From: Armatimonadota bacterium
GTDB taxonomy: Bacteria > Armatimonadota > Zipacnadia > Zipacnadales > JABUFB01
DNA: 64,000 bases
Assembly: GCA_013314775.1 (NCBI GenBank)
Contig: JABUFB010000004.1
Location: forward strand, 26,529 to 90,528
Reading direction: 5' to 3'
Part shown: positions 47,670 to 56,960 of the stretch, piece after piece
Layout of the letters: every line of letters starts with the position of its first letter
Position numbering within the stretch: the stretch's first letter is position 1
Program-made: the position numbers and the translations under genes
Notes under the pieces: generated by a model
The model's database searches: none
Told to the model about the DNA's origin: nothing
What the model saw: only the letters and a program-made list of their open reading frames with translations

Positions 47670-48644
47670 TTACCGGCCGGCTCGCGCTTGCTTCGCGCGG
47701 TCGAGGAGCACGGCGGCCAGTAGAATCGCGCCGCGAGCCACGTATTGGTAGAACGGCGGCACGCCGGACAGGTTCATGGCATTCTGGACCGTGCCCATGA
47801 TGAGCACTCCTGCCACCACGTAGCCCATTGAGCCGACACCGCCGGTGAGAGATACCCCGCCGAGAACGCACGCGGAGATGACCTCAAGTTCGAAGCCCAT
47901 GGACGCCATGGGCTGGCCGCTGGTCATGCGGGATGCCAGTACCACCCCGGCGAAACCGGCCATGAGCCCCTGCATTGTGAAGATGCTGATCTTCAGGCGC
48001 TCCACGGGAATGCCCGCGAGCCGCGCAGCCTCCTGGTTCCCACCGACCGCGAGGGTGTTTCGGCCGAATACGGTACGGCTCAAGAGCAGGCCGAAGATTA
48101 CGAAGCATGCAAGTGTAATCCAGACCGGTGTCGGCACGCCCAGTGGCGCGGAGTTCCCCAGGACGAAGAACCCCTCGCGGCTGACACCCACGGCCTTGCC
48201 GTCAGAGATGATGTAGCCCAGCCCGCGCACGATCTGCATGGTGGCGAGGGTCGTAATCAGTGCATTGATCCTGAACTTGGCGATAACGATGCCGTTGGTC
48301 AGGCCCACGAAACCGCCCGCCAGGATGGCCACGGCGATGCCGGTGGCGACGCTGCCGGTGGCGTTGATGACCACCGCTGCCACCACGCCGGCACAGGCAA
48401 CCACCGAGCCGATGGACAGGTCGAAATCGCCGGACGCCAGGCAGAAGAGCATGGTGCAGGCGACCATGCCGATGGTGGACACGGATAGCGCCAGACCCTT
48501 CATGTTCACCCAGGTGGCGAAACGGTCAACGGACAGGCTGCAGGCCACCATGAGCAGGGCGAACACCAGCAGCATTCCCGCGCGGTCCCAGATGGTCGCG
48601 AGGACTGGCCCAATCTTGGACGCGCCTTTCGCGCCGTCCGGCAT
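47670..48644 (-). CDS. araH: Sugar ABC transporter permease (AraH-like)
   Basis: A 324-residue inner-membrane protein with the family motifs ASGDFDLSIGSVVA and the C-terminal VGGNQEAARLAGIPVERLKISIF coupling segment. Forms the channel of a ribose/arabinose-type importer with the ATPase and binding protein upstream. ATG 48644 has GGGGAG before it; a longer frame overlaps the ATPase gene. Third gene of the araFGH-like operon. Confidence 0.88.
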   Translation of the reverse strand: MPDGAKGASKIGPVLATIWDRAGMLLVFALLMVACSLSVDRFATWVNMKGLALSVSTIGMVACTMLFCLASGDFDLSIGSVVACAGVVAAVVINATGSVATGIAVAILAGGFVGLTNGIVIAKFRINALITTLATMQIVRGLGYIISDGKAVGVSREGFFVLGNSAPLGVPTPVWITLACFVIFGLLLSRTVFGRNTLAVGGNQEAARLAGIPVERLKISIFTMQGLMAGFAGVVLASRMTSGQPMASMGFELEVISACVLGGVSLTGGVGSMGYVVAGVLIMGTVQNAMNLSGVPPFYQYVARGAILLAAVLLDRAKQARAGR

Positions 48645-48669
48645 GATATGACTCCCCTGAATTGCGTGT

Positions 48670-50187
48670 CTATGCGGCCGATTCGCTTGCCCCGGCGGGA
48701 AGCGCCAGGTGCAGGACCGATTCCTGCGTGGCCTGTCCACGGGTGAGTTCCCCCGATACCCGGCCTTCGCGCATGACGAGTATCCGGTCAGCGACTCCGA
48801 GCACCTCGGGCAGGTCGCTGGAGACCATGACCACTGCGATGCCCTGGTCTGCGAGGTCGTACATGATCGAGTAGATCTCGCGCCGCGTGCCCACATCGAT
48901 GCCCCGCGTCGGCTCGTCGAAAAGGAGCACTCGCACCCGCTCGGATAGCCACCGAGCGAGGATCACCTTCTGCTGGTTTCCGCCTGACAGGTGCAGGATC
49001 AGTTGCTGCAAGGAGGGCGTCCTGATGCCCAGCCTATCCACCTGCTGCCTGGCGTTTGCTTGCTCCCAGCTCTCATCGATGACGAAACCCCAGCGCAGGT
49101 GACGGCGCCTCGCGCTGAGGTTCAGGTTCTCCAGCACCGAGCGAACGGGGATAATGCCCTCGTCCTTGCGGTCCTCAGGGCAGAGCACGATGCCCGCGCG
49201 GATCGCGTCCCGGGGTGAGCGGATTGTGACGGGGTTGCCGTCGACGCGGATATCGCCTGATCGCGCGGGCACCGCGCCGAACAGCAGGCGCATCAACTCG
49301 CTGCGTCCCGCGCCCACCAGGCCGAAAATGCCCAGTACCTCGCCGGCTGCCGCCGTCAGCGACACGGGTTCGGCCAGGCCGGGCCCGAAAAGCCCATCCA
49401 CCTCCAGAACCAGCCTGCCCTTCGCCCGGGGCTGATATCCGTAGATGTCGTGAATGTCCCGGCCGACCATGCGGTTGACAAGAGTGTCGCGGGTGACGCC
49501 CTCGAGGGTTTCGAAAGTCTCCACGAGCCGGCCGTCGCGCAGCACGGTCACGGAATCGCAGATCTGGAAAATCTCGTCCAGGCGGTGCGAGACATAGAGG
49601 ATTACCTGGCCCTGATCGCGCAGCCTGCGGATCACAGCGAAGAGATTGTGGACCTCGCGATCAGACAGGCTGCTGGTGGGTTCGTCGAAGGCGATGATCT
49701 TCGCGCCCCATGTGAGGGCCTTGGCAACCTCGACCATCTGCCTCTGCCCGATGGGCAGGCGTCCCACCCGGGCGTCCGGCGCGATGTCCTCCCCGAGGGA
49801 CGCCAGTTGCCGGGTTGCGTCGGCACGCAGACCGCGGCGGTCCACCACTCCGCCACGTGCGGGGAGATGACCCAGATACAGGTTTTCGGCCACGGTCATC
49901 TGCGGCACCAGATGCAGTTCCTGGTAGATCACGGCAATGCCTGCCTGGAGCGCGTCGGCGGTGGATCGGAAGATCCTTGGCGAACCCGCGATTCGCAGGG
50001 CGCCCTCGGTCGGCGTGAGTGCGCCGCTGAGGATCTTCAGGAGAGTGGATTTGCCCGCGCCGTTTTCGCCGATGATCGCATGCACGGCGCCTTCTCGCGC
50101 GCCGAAAGTGACCGCATCCAGCGCGCGCACGCCTGGGAATGTCTTGCCGATGCCCTCGAACTGCAGGTAGGGCGAGCCCTCGTCCAT
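48670..50187 (-). CDS. araG: Sugar ABC transporter ATP-binding protein (AraG-like)
   Basis: A 505-residue protein of two ABC domains. The first has Walker A GENGAGKST, Walker B IIAFDEPTSSL and LPIGQRQMVEVA. The second has a degenerate Walker A (GLVGAGRSE), LSGGNQQKVILARWL and VLLFDEPTRGID, as in all MglA/AraG/RbsA proteins. Sits 16 bases behind the binding protein and 25 before the permease. Confidence 0.92.
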   Translation of the reverse strand: MDEGSPYLQFEGIGKTFPGVRALDAVTFGAREGAVHAIIGENGAGKSTLLKILSGALTPTEGALRIAGSPRIFRSTADALQAGIAVIYQELHLVPQMTVAENLYLGHLPARGGVVDRRGLRADATRQLASLGEDIAPDARVGRLPIGQRQMVEVAKALTWGAKIIAFDEPTSSLSDREVHNLFAVIRRLRDQGQVILYVSHRLDEIFQICDSVTVLRDGRLVETFETLEGVTRDTLVNRMVGRDIHDIYGYQPRAKGRLVLEVDGLFGPGLAEPVSLTAAAGEVLGIFGLVGAGRSELMRLLFGAVPARSGDIRVDGNPVTIRSPRDAIRAGIVLCPEDRKDEGIIPVRSVLENLNLSARRRHLRWGFVIDESWEQANARQQVDRLGIRTPSLQQLILHLSGGNQQKVILARWLSERVRVLLFDEPTRGIDVGTRREIYSIMYDLADQGIAVVMVSSDLPEVLGVADRILVMREGRVSGELTRGQATQESVLHLALPAGASESAA

Positions 50188-50203
50188 TGCGCCGTCCCCC
50201 GGG

Positions 50204-51256
50204 CTACTCGTCCAGCAGGCCCTGTTCCTTGAGCACCTGCTTGTAGTTGTCCCGCGTAATCAGGCTCCCCATGGTCCGGGTGTCCAGCGGCGGCTCAGTG
50301 CCCTCAGCGATCCACTTATACATCATCTCAGCGGTCCCGAATCCGTGCTTCTTCGGCTCAAGAAGGATCGAGCCCCAGAAACCGGTGGGCTTCTCTTTTT
50401 CGAACTCCACGATACAGTCGGTGCCATTGATGCCGATGCCGATGACCCTATCCGCGCCGAACCCGCGGCCCTCGAGGGCCCGCACAGCGCCCAGGACCGC
50501 GTTGTCGTTCATGGCAAGCACCAGCCAGCGCTTGGGCTCGGGATGCTCCGTGAGCAGAATGTCCACGGCGTCCAATGCGCCGGGAACATCCGTAGTCTTC
50601 TCGGGTGCGCGGAAAATTCTCTGCTCAGGGAAGCCCGCCTTCTTGAGCGCCTCGATTGCGCCGTCGGTGCGCTCTTTCGCCGTGTCAAGCTCGTCGAATG
50701 TCACCGCGCAGACAGCGGTTTCCTCCAGCGGCCACTTGCGCTTCTGCATCTCGTCCCACAGGTATCGCCCCACGCTCTCGCCGATCTTTCGCGCCGAGAT
50801 CCCCAGGTAATGGACGTCGGTCATAAACTTGCCGTCGGCATCCACGAACTGGTCGTCCACGGCGATGAGCTTCAGGTTGTGGGACTTAGCGCGCATGACG
50901 ATTGCGGGCCCCAGGCGAACGTCAGGGGTGCAGATAATGAAGCCCTGCGCGCCGCCTGCCGCGAGATTGTCGATGGCCGCCAGGACTTTCTCGCCATCGG
51001 GCGCGCCGATCTTCACCAGCTCGAAGCCGTACTTGTCCGCGGCCTGCTGGGCGAACTTCCACTCGTTCTGGAACCACGGCTCTTCGGGCTGCTTGACGAT
51101 GAATCCGATCTTGATGTTATTGGGCTTGTCAGTGCCCTGCTCGCCCTCTTTCACCGGGGGTGCGGGTGCATCGTTTGGGGCTGGAGTGGGTGGCTTCGCA
51201 CAGCCCGCGATGAGCGCAAGGGCCAGGATGACCGTCAGCAGGCAGACCAGGCGCAT
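50204..51256 (-). CDS. araF: L-arabinose-type periplasmic binding lipoprotein (AraF-like)
   Basis: A 350-residue lipoprotein (lipobox LALIAGC) of the periplasmic sugar-binding family. It strongly resembles E. coli AraF: IGFIVKQPEEPWFQNEWKF, PDGEKVLAAIDNLAA, GFIICTPDVRLGPAIV, VIAVDDQFVDADGK-like, NELDTA-type, and GMNDNAVLG with ITRDNYK at the end. L-arabinose or a close sugar is the probable ligand. GGAGGAG precedes ATG 51256. First gene of the operon, behind the terminator at 51314-51345. No araC or araBAD genes are nearby. Confidence 0.9.
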   Translation of the reverse strand: MRLVCLLTVILALALIAGCAKPPTPAPNDAPAPPVKEGEQGTDKPNNIKIGFIVKQPEEPWFQNEWKFAQQAADKYGFELVKIGAPDGEKVLAAIDNLAAGGAQGFIICTPDVRLGPAIVMRAKSHNLKLIAVDDQFVDADGKFMTDVHYLGISARKIGESVGRYLWDEMQKRKWPLEETAVCAVTFDELDTAKERTDGAIEALKKAGFPEQRIFRAPEKTTDVPGALDAVDILLTEHPEPKRWLVLAMNDNAVLGAVRALEGRGFGADRVIGIGINGTDCIVEFEKEKPTGFWGSILLEPKKHGFGTAEMMYKWIAEGTEPPLDTRTMGSLITRDNYKQVLKEQGLLDE

Positions 51257-51313
51257 GCGATCTCCTCCAGAGAAAGCAAATGGGCAGCTTGGGGATGACA
51301 GGGCATGGTTAGC

Positions 51314-51345
51314 CGGCGGCGCAGGGAATCCTTCCTGTGCCGCCG
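51314..51345 (-). terminator. Terminator after the S8 protease gene
   Basis: Stem CGGCGGCGCAGG (51314-51325) with CCTGTGCCGCCG (51334-51345), 12 pairs with one G-U. It separates the protease transcript from araFGH. Confidence 0.65.
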
Positions 51346-51370
51346 ACTTCGAAGGCGCTCGCTGCGGTAT

Positions 51371-53074
51371 TCAGGGCTTCAGAGTGAAGGTGACTTCTTT
51401 CGTTATGGGTGCGTCGAAGGCGGTGGAGTTGACCGTGACGGTGCCTGTGAGTTTCGTGCCGTCCAGGTTGAGGGTCCCATCCGTGAGCTTGACTGTCAGT
51501 CCGTCGTCGTTCCCGTCAAGGAGCGCGGTGCCGATGATCTTGCCCAGGGATGTTTGCTGGCCGGTGCCCGATACGGGGTATGTCCCGCCGGGGTCACAGC
51601 CGCCCGGGTCCGCGCACTGGATAAGAGTCTCCACCACCGTCCCGTCGAAATCCAGCTTCACCTGATACGGGTCGATCAACTGGCCGTTGCCGGAGACAGT
51701 GACGGTGAGGGCCAGGGAGACCTGGGCTTTCCAGACGCTGCCGTCCACCGTGTCAGTGGTTTCCCCCGCGATCGAGCCCTTGTAGACGTCGCCCGGAGCC
51801 ACGGGGAGGACCTCGGACTCCACCAGTTCGTGATTGGGGTTAGCCGCGGCCGCCTGCTTCACGATCCGCAGGGCCTCCGCTGCAGTGACCCCACGCTGGT
51901 CCATGATCTTGCTGATCAGGGCGAGAGCATAGGGCGCTGCAAAGGACGTGCCGTTGGCAGATTCCGGATTGCTCACCCAGACGAAATCATCGAGGAGCAG
52001 AGACGCGTAGTTCGAGAAATCCTGCCCTTTCGATCCGACAATCAGGACGTTGTTGCGCAGAACGCCGGCCAGAGCGGGGTCTCCCATGATCTCGGCCAGC
52101 ACGGTGTCCAACGGCATGTGGTTGTTCCCCGCGCAGAGCGTGATGACCAGGTTTTCGCGGTAGAACAGGGGCAGTTGGGAGATGGTCTTCAGCAGCGACT
52201 TCCGGTCATAGGCGTATTCCACGAGGGCCCTGCGCTGTACTTGGGCAGGCTGGTCGTCCCAGTCCGCGCCGTTGACCAGGCCGTGGTATGATGAGATATT
52301 GATGAGAGTGGGGGCCGTCTTGCGCTCATTGATCTCTTTCTCGGTTTCCCAGATCGTCCACGTGGATATCGGCCTGCTATCTCCGTCATCGCGACAGGCA
52401 TTGATGGTGACGCCGCGGTCGGTGAGCACCTTCTGGACCTGGGCTCCGTGGTCGCCGTCGCAATCATCAACCACGGTTGCGCCTGTTGATCCGTAGTATC
52501 CCGCGAGGTGAGGAAAAGCCAGGTAGACCGAGGCGTTCTTGCGCACGTTCTCGATGTAGGTGCTCTCCTGCCCAACCGCCACACCCACCAGGTAATAGCC
52601 CACGCCCGGGATCTGCGCGAGTACGGTCCCGCCAAGTCCCTGGAGGAAGCTACGTGCCGTGTTTGCCGGGATGGGTGTGTCCAGAATCACCTGTACCTGG
52701 CCCGGGAATGCCGAGACGGTGGTGTCGATCCCGTCGTGTTTGAAGGTAACGTTACCGGGTGTTGGAGGCGGGCCCGGGTATCGCACGGCGTCGGCGAAGG
52801 GGTCTGAAGCGATGGTCGATGCGCTCAGCAGAATGTCCAGAAAAATCGCGGCGCCTCGCGGTCCGGGCCGGCCCTCTGCTCCAAGGTCGAAGCGAGGATC
52901 AACGGTCCCGCCCGGCTGATGAGACTGTCGCCAGGCCTCGACATAGAGGCGGAAGTCGGTTGCGTCCACGTCTCCATCGAGGTCGAAGTCGCCCGGGTTG
53001 GCGGCACTGCAGGGGACCGCAAGGGCGAAGAACCAAAGAAAAACGACTGTGAACAGATACTTCGGGTGTGTCAC
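51371..53074 (-). CDS. Secreted S8 (subtilisin-like) serine protease with dockerin-like repeat
   Basis: A 567-residue exported protein (signal MTHPKYLFTVVFLWFFALAVPCSA). Right after it comes one EF-hand-like repeat, GDFDLDGDVDATDFRLY, as in dockerins. The protease core shows the Ser in NGTSFAAPYAL. Candidate Asp and His are only about six residues apart in VVDDCDGDHGAQV, much closer than in classical subtilisins. A calcium-binding and beta-sandwich tail ends the protein. GTG 53074 (AGGAG 12 bases before) is preferred; TTG 53086 is possible. Confidence 0.75.
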   Translation of the reverse strand: MTHPKYLFTVVFLWFFALAVPCSAANPGDFDLDGDVDATDFRLYVEAWRQSHQPGGTVDPRFDLGAEGRPGPRGAAIFLDILLSASTIASDPFADAVRYPGPPPTPGNVTFKHDGIDTTVSAFPGQVQVILDTPIPANTARSFLQGLGGTVLAQIPGVGYYLVGVAVGQESTYIENVRKNASVYLAFPHLAGYYGSTGATVVDDCDGDHGAQVQKVLTDRGVTINACRDDGDSRPISTWTIWETEKEINERKTAPTLINISSYHGLVNGADWDDQPAQVQRRALVEYAYDRKSLLKTISQLPLFYRENLVITLCAGNNHMPLDTVLAEIMGDPALAGVLRNNVLIVGSKGQDFSNYASLLLDDFVWVSNPESANGTSFAAPYALALISKIMDQRGVTAAEALRIVKQAAAANPNHELVESEVLPVAPGDVYKGSIAGETTDTVDGSVWKAQVSLALTVTVSGNGQLIDPYQVKLDFDGTVVETLIQCADPGGCDPGGTYPVSGTGQQTSLGKIIGTALLDGNDDGLTVKLTDGTLNLDGTKLTGTVTVNSTAFDAPITKEVTFTLKP

Positions 53075-53249
53075 TTCAGCGCTCAACTCCTGATGCTATA
53101 GACGCCTTCGCGGGACCTGCAACTGGCCCGGCGATCGGCGGCCCCCTCGGCCAACCAAGCCGCGCGCTCGGCCGGCAGGACATGCTGACGGGTATGTGGA
53201 ACCCAGAGAAAACAGACCAGGCTGCGCAGACTCGACGGAGGCGTTTGAC

Positions 53250-53450
53250 TTGACCCCGTGGCACCAGACCAGACGCATTCTCGCCGCCGTAATCGCCGGA
53301 CTGACGGCCTCCGTGGCCCATCGACACGGCCTGCCTCTGTGGCAGGCAGTGCTGCTGGGAGTTGGCCTGGCAATACTCGTTGCCAGCGTGGTACTACCCC
53401 TGCTGTGGAAACCCCCGAAAGACCAAGGGCGGAAGGGCCCGAAGCGGTAG
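53250..53450 (+). CDS. Small membrane protein, two predicted segments
   Basis: A 66-residue protein with two hydrophobic stretches (RILAAVIAGLTASVA and WQAVLLGVGLAILVASVVLP) and a basic tail (KPPKDQGRKGPKR). TTG 53250 is preceded by GGAGG with 9-base spacing, and the frame is longer upstream but without support. No family recognised. It converges on the sulfatase gene. Confidence 0.55.
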   Translation: MTPWHQTRRILAAVIAGLTASVAHRHGLPLWQAVLLGVGLAILVASVVLPLLWKPPKDQGRKGPKR

Positions 53451-53475
53451 TCATCGGGCCTCGAACCGTGTGCGG

Positions 53476-54951
53476 CTACAATCCCATCCGCTCATATTGC
53501 TCCGGCGGAACCTGCAATTCCTGCATGGCCGAGCGCATGAGATCTTCATACTCCACCTGCAGCTCGGTCCCCGCGAGATTCTCGCGCTCGTTGGGGTCGG
53601 CGCTGATGTCGAACAGGTAGTCCTCCCCGGTGACGAGTTCCGGCTCGCAGTGCAGGCGTCGCATGTCTTCTGGTTCCACCGGCATCCGGCAGACCGGCAT
53701 GCCGTCGGCGTGGGGCACGAAATCCCCGCACTCCATGCGCTGATCGGGCATGGGTATCCGCCACCAGGGTGCGGTGGACCAGCGATTTGTATAGATGTAC
53801 AACGGCTCATTGCTGGGCGTGCGCGCGGCGCGCATGTATGTGCAGCGGCCATCCGTGACCTGCATGTGGGCCCCGAACCACCCATACAGAGCGCTGTTGC
53901 GAATGCTCTGGGCCCGGCCGTCCATGAGCGGCACCATTGATCTCCCGTGACACGGACCGGGCGGCTCGATCTCGAAGCCCTCGAGAATCGTGGGGTAGAA
54001 GTCCACGGTGGTGGTCACCGCGTCTATTCGCTGTCCCGCGCAAAGGTCCCCTGGCATGTGGATCAGCATGGGCCGATGGGCGATGGCCTCGAACTGCGGG
54101 CAGGTGGGCTTGCCCCACCAGCCATGCTCGCCCAGGAAATGCCCGTGGTCGGTCATGAGAATGAGCATGGTGTTGTCCCACAGGCCGAAATCGTCCATGC
54201 GGTCCAGCACCCTGCCCAGCCAGCGGTCGGCCATGGTGACCTTGCCGGCGTACTGAGCGCGGATGTGACGCACCTGGTCCTCGGTGTAGTAGTCATTGCG
54301 CCCATAACGAGGCCAGATGAAGAACGGGCCGTCGTAGTCCGGGTCATACATGGTGTCATAGGGCGGCGGCACGTGGAAGGGCTCGTGGGGGTCGAACTCG
54401 TCCACCATAAGAAAGAAGCGGTCGTGGGCATGATGGTTGGCCTCGAGCCAGTCCGCTGTCGTCTGGAACGTGCGGGGGGAGAGGTAGTCGGCCTCGCGCT
54501 GGAACCTTGCCATGTTGCGCTGATATCGGGGCGTGAGGTTGTCCAGCACTTCCGCGGGCCGCGGCGCGGGTTCGGTCGCCCACGGGTCATTCTCATGGCC
54601 GCGGATGAACTCCCAGCCGTCGAAGTCGGTGTGGTAGTTCTCTCCGCCGTCCTCCCACAGGTGGTAATGGTCACTTATCAGCATGGTGGTGACGCCATTG
54701 GCCTTGCAGACCCGGGGGAGAGGGTTGTCGTAGGGCTCCAGCGATCCCCACGGCCGCCAGGGGAACTCGACGCAACCGGTCCACAGGTCCCTACGGGTGG
54801 GCATGCAGGGCATCGAGCCGATGTAATTATTGGTGAAGATGGCGGAACGCTCCGCGAGACGGTCGAGATTGGGCGTCTTCACCCAATCATTGCCATACAA
54901 GGGCAGAAAGTGGCGGTTGAGGCTGTCCATCAGGATGCAGATGACGTTCAT
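53476..54951 (-). CDS. Sulfatase with canonical Cys motif
   Basis: A 491-residue alkaline-phosphatase-superfamily sulfatase. The formylglycine-type signature is intact as C49-M-P-T-R53 (MPCMPTRRDLWTG), with metal residues Asp9 in CILMDSLNR and the ILMTDHGHFLGEHG segment. It removes sulfate esters, probably from glycans. No signal peptide is visible. No formylglycine-generating enzyme is encoded in the window. GGAGG precedes ATG 54951. It lies 21 bases behind the DUF3226 gene on the same strand, a spacing that may mean readthrough only. Confidence 0.9.
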   Translation of the reverse strand: MNVICILMDSLNRHFLPLYGNDWVKTPNLDRLAERSAIFTNNYIGSMPCMPTRRDLWTGCVEFPWRPWGSLEPYDNPLPRVCKANGVTTMLISDHYHLWEDGGENYHTDFDGWEFIRGHENDPWATEPAPRPAEVLDNLTPRYQRNMARFQREADYLSPRTFQTTADWLEANHHAHDRFFLMVDEFDPHEPFHVPPPYDTMYDPDYDGPFFIWPRYGRNDYYTEDQVRHIRAQYAGKVTMADRWLGRVLDRMDDFGLWDNTMLILMTDHGHFLGEHGWWGKPTCPQFEAIAHRPMLIHMPGDLCAGQRIDAVTTTVDFYPTILEGFEIEPPGPCHGRSMVPLMDGRAQSIRNSALYGWFGAHMQVTDGRCTYMRAARTPSNEPLYIYTNRWSTAPWWRIPMPDQRMECGDFVPHADGMPVCRMPVEPEDMRRLHCEPELVTGEDYLFDISADPNERENLAGTELQVEYEDLMRSAMQELQVPPEQYERMGL

Positions 54952-54972
54952 AAAAGGCCTCCGTTGGGTGGG

Positions 54973-55668
54973 TCAACCCCGTGCCAGTCGCTGGATGAAG
55001 TCCAGAAGACCATCGAACGCATTGGACCCGAGGTCCCAATAACCTCGCTTGGCGGCTGTGCCGACGTGAACTTCCGGGTCCGCTTGGGCGGCGATGTAAG
55101 CGTGCGCGCGGGCTTTGCATAGGGTGTGTTCCGGCGTTGCGAAGACACCCCTTTCTCTGAGACAGTCCAGGAACTGCTCAGCACACGCGGCCTGCGGCGT
55201 GGTCTTGACGGCCTGCCAGCACAAGTCCTCAAGCGCGCCCTGCTTGCCCGCCCCCGGCATGATGTAGACACCAACGCGCACCGGCAAGAGCATGGTCTCC
55301 GTGAGCACGAACTCGCCTTCTACGAATTCGCCTGGCTTTCCGGGGTAGGGAAATCGCGCGTTCTGCAACGCCTGACACACGCTCTGAAATGCAGCCTCCG
55401 GGTCGTTGTCGGCATCTCGAAGGATGCCCAATCGAGCGGGTGGACTGTCCTGGGCCTTGTACAGGTCAAGGAAGCTGGGGTCCTCGCCCAGCCCTTCCAG
55501 CGTCAGCGCCAGCTTCGTCTTGCCTCCGAGGGGCAGGACGTCGATTGGACTGTCCGTATCATCCTGTCGCACCTTGAGTAATGCCTCTATGAAGGCTTGC
55601 TCGTGAGTACCCTCAACGATGAGGATGCGCCGCTCCTTGACAGAGATCTTCTGCCCACCCCCCATCAC
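54973..55668 (-). CDS. DUF3226 TOPRIM-like protein
   Basis: A 231-residue protein with the TOPRIM layout of DUF3226: strand plus acid in RRILIVEGTHEQAFIEALL, and the DxD in LGILRDADNDPEAAF. These residues would bind metal for nuclease or related phosphotransfer chemistry. Its ATG overlaps the ATPase stop (ATGA), implying a coupled complex. Such ATPase-TOPRIM pairs occur in OLD/PARIS-type phage defence, which is the suggested role here. Confidence 0.8.
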   Translation of the reverse strand: MMGGGQKISVKERRILIVEGTHEQAFIEALLKVRQDDTDSPIDVLPLGGKTKLALTLEGLGEDPSFLDLYKAQDSPPARLGILRDADNDPEAAFQSVCQALQNARFPYPGKPGEFVEGEFVLTETMLLPVRVGVYIMPGAGKQGALEDLCWQAVKTTPQAACAEQFLDCLRERGVFATPEHTLCKARAHAYIAAQADPEVHVGTAAKRGYWDLGSNAFDGLLDFIQRLARG

Positions 55669-56783
55669 CGCACCTCCAGGCCGGCCTCAAGCGCGGCGCC
55701 AATCTCTTCGGGACCGTAGACCACGTCCACGATGCGGCCCTGCAGTTCGTGCAGCCGGTGGACGCGAAGCGTTGGCTCGGGAACGTCTCGCAACGCCTGC
55801 CAAGCGGCTTCAATGCACTCAAGGCTGTGCGTGGTTGCGAACAACTGAACATCGAACACACGACAGGCCTCTGCAAGCGCGCGCCACACTTTGACATGCA
55901 CCGAGTGATGAAGGCCGTTCTCAATCTCGTCGATGAGAACTGCACTCCCGCCTGAGCTTGCGATTGCAAGCAAGAAGGTTGCGAGCCGGTTCATGCCGTC
56001 GCCCATGTCTCCGAGCGAGACCAGGTGCGGTAGCCCCACATCACCGTAGAGCGCCGACGAGCCTTCGGGCATCGGTGCTGCGTGTATGGCCTCCAGCCGA
56101 GGCTCGATGATGCGCAATGTGTCGACCAGCAAAGGGAGGCGTTTGCTGGTAACGAGTTCTCGCACCCAACCATCGAAGCTCGCATCATGTCGGCAGTCGC
56201 TGCTAACGAGAAATGGTGGCCCCATGGCGGATGAACGGGCCATGACCGAGTACGCTGCCGCTCTCGGCGTGAGAGCCACCCGTGCCCTCGAATTGCCCAC
56301 GGGGTCCGTGAGTTCCGCCACGAGAACGGGAAGGAACTCGCCGGGCCTAACGTCGCCGTAGCGACGGTACCAGTTCTCGGCCTCCTCGGAGCCGAGCACG
56401 TCGCTTAGCTCCTCCATTCGATCAACCTGTCTAAGCACAAGACTGCCGTAAGCAAGAGCGTTCTCGAGGCTTGCCCCGGTGTCCCGCTCCGACGGCATTG
56501 CATCAATCGCTATCGCTCGGGAAGCGTCGAACCGGTGGAAGAGCGAGAGCCACGCCTCGGCACCCATCGAGCGACGGTCCCTCAGAGTGTATCCTCGTCG
56601 ATCGAGTATGTCATCCAGGATGCGCACGCTCCCGTGGTTGCCGCGGAGATAGATCGCCTCAAGCAACGCCGTCTTCCCAACGTTGTTTTCACCGGCGATG
56701 ATGTTGATGCCGCCGATGTCGGTCATCACCAGTTCCTCGAACCGGCGGTAGTTGCGGATCGTGATGCTCTGGTACACGAACAT
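55665..56783 (-). CDS. OLD/AAA15-type ATPase
   Basis: A 372-residue ABC/SMC-like ATPase. Amino end YQSITIRNYRRFEEL is typical of the AAA15/OLD family, followed by Walker A GENNVGKT (31-38), LVSLGDMGDGMNRLATFLLAIA (signature region), Walker B VLIDEIENGLHH and ATTHSLE. The TOPRIM domain that ends true OLD proteins is missing and is supplied by the overlapping DUF3226 gene. ATG 56783 follows GGAGG at short spacing. It is divergent from the membrane gene at 56961. Confidence 0.88.
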   Translation of the reverse strand: MFVYQSITIRNYRRFEELVMTDIGGINIIAGENNVGKTALLEAIYLRGNHGSVRILDDILDRRGYTLRDRRSMGAEAWLSLFHRFDASRAIAIDAMPSERDTGASLENALAYGSLVLRQVDRMEELSDVLGSEEAENWYRRYGDVRPGEFLPVLVAELTDPVGNSRARVALTPRAAAYSVMARSSAMGPPFLVSSDCRHDASFDGWVRELVTSKRLPLLVDTLRIIEPRLEAIHAAPMPEGSSALYGDVGLPHLVSLGDMGDGMNRLATFLLAIASSGGSAVLIDEIENGLHHSVHVKVWRALAEACRVFDVQLFATTHSLECIEAAWQALRDVPEPTLRVHRLHELQGRIVDVVYGPEEIGAALEAGLEVR

Positions 56784-56891
56784 CAGCCTCCCACCGTAGT
56801 GGCCATCAGCAGCGCAGGGGCTCACTGTGCACCCCATCATACCGCCCAACCGCGCCCTGCCTCAAGCTCCCCGGCTTGTCCGCATCTTCGT

Positions 56892-56921
56892 TTGACAATC
56901 CCCCGGCCTTGGACGCACAAT
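56892..56921 (+). promoter_or_regulatory. Promoter for the DUF6785-like gene
   Basis: TTGACA (56892-56897), 18-base spacer, CACAAT (56916-56921), 40 bases before ATG 56961. Confidence 0.55.
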
Positions 56922-56960
56922 AGCGCGTCGTTTCCACCGCGTACGGGGACCCGAAGCCTC

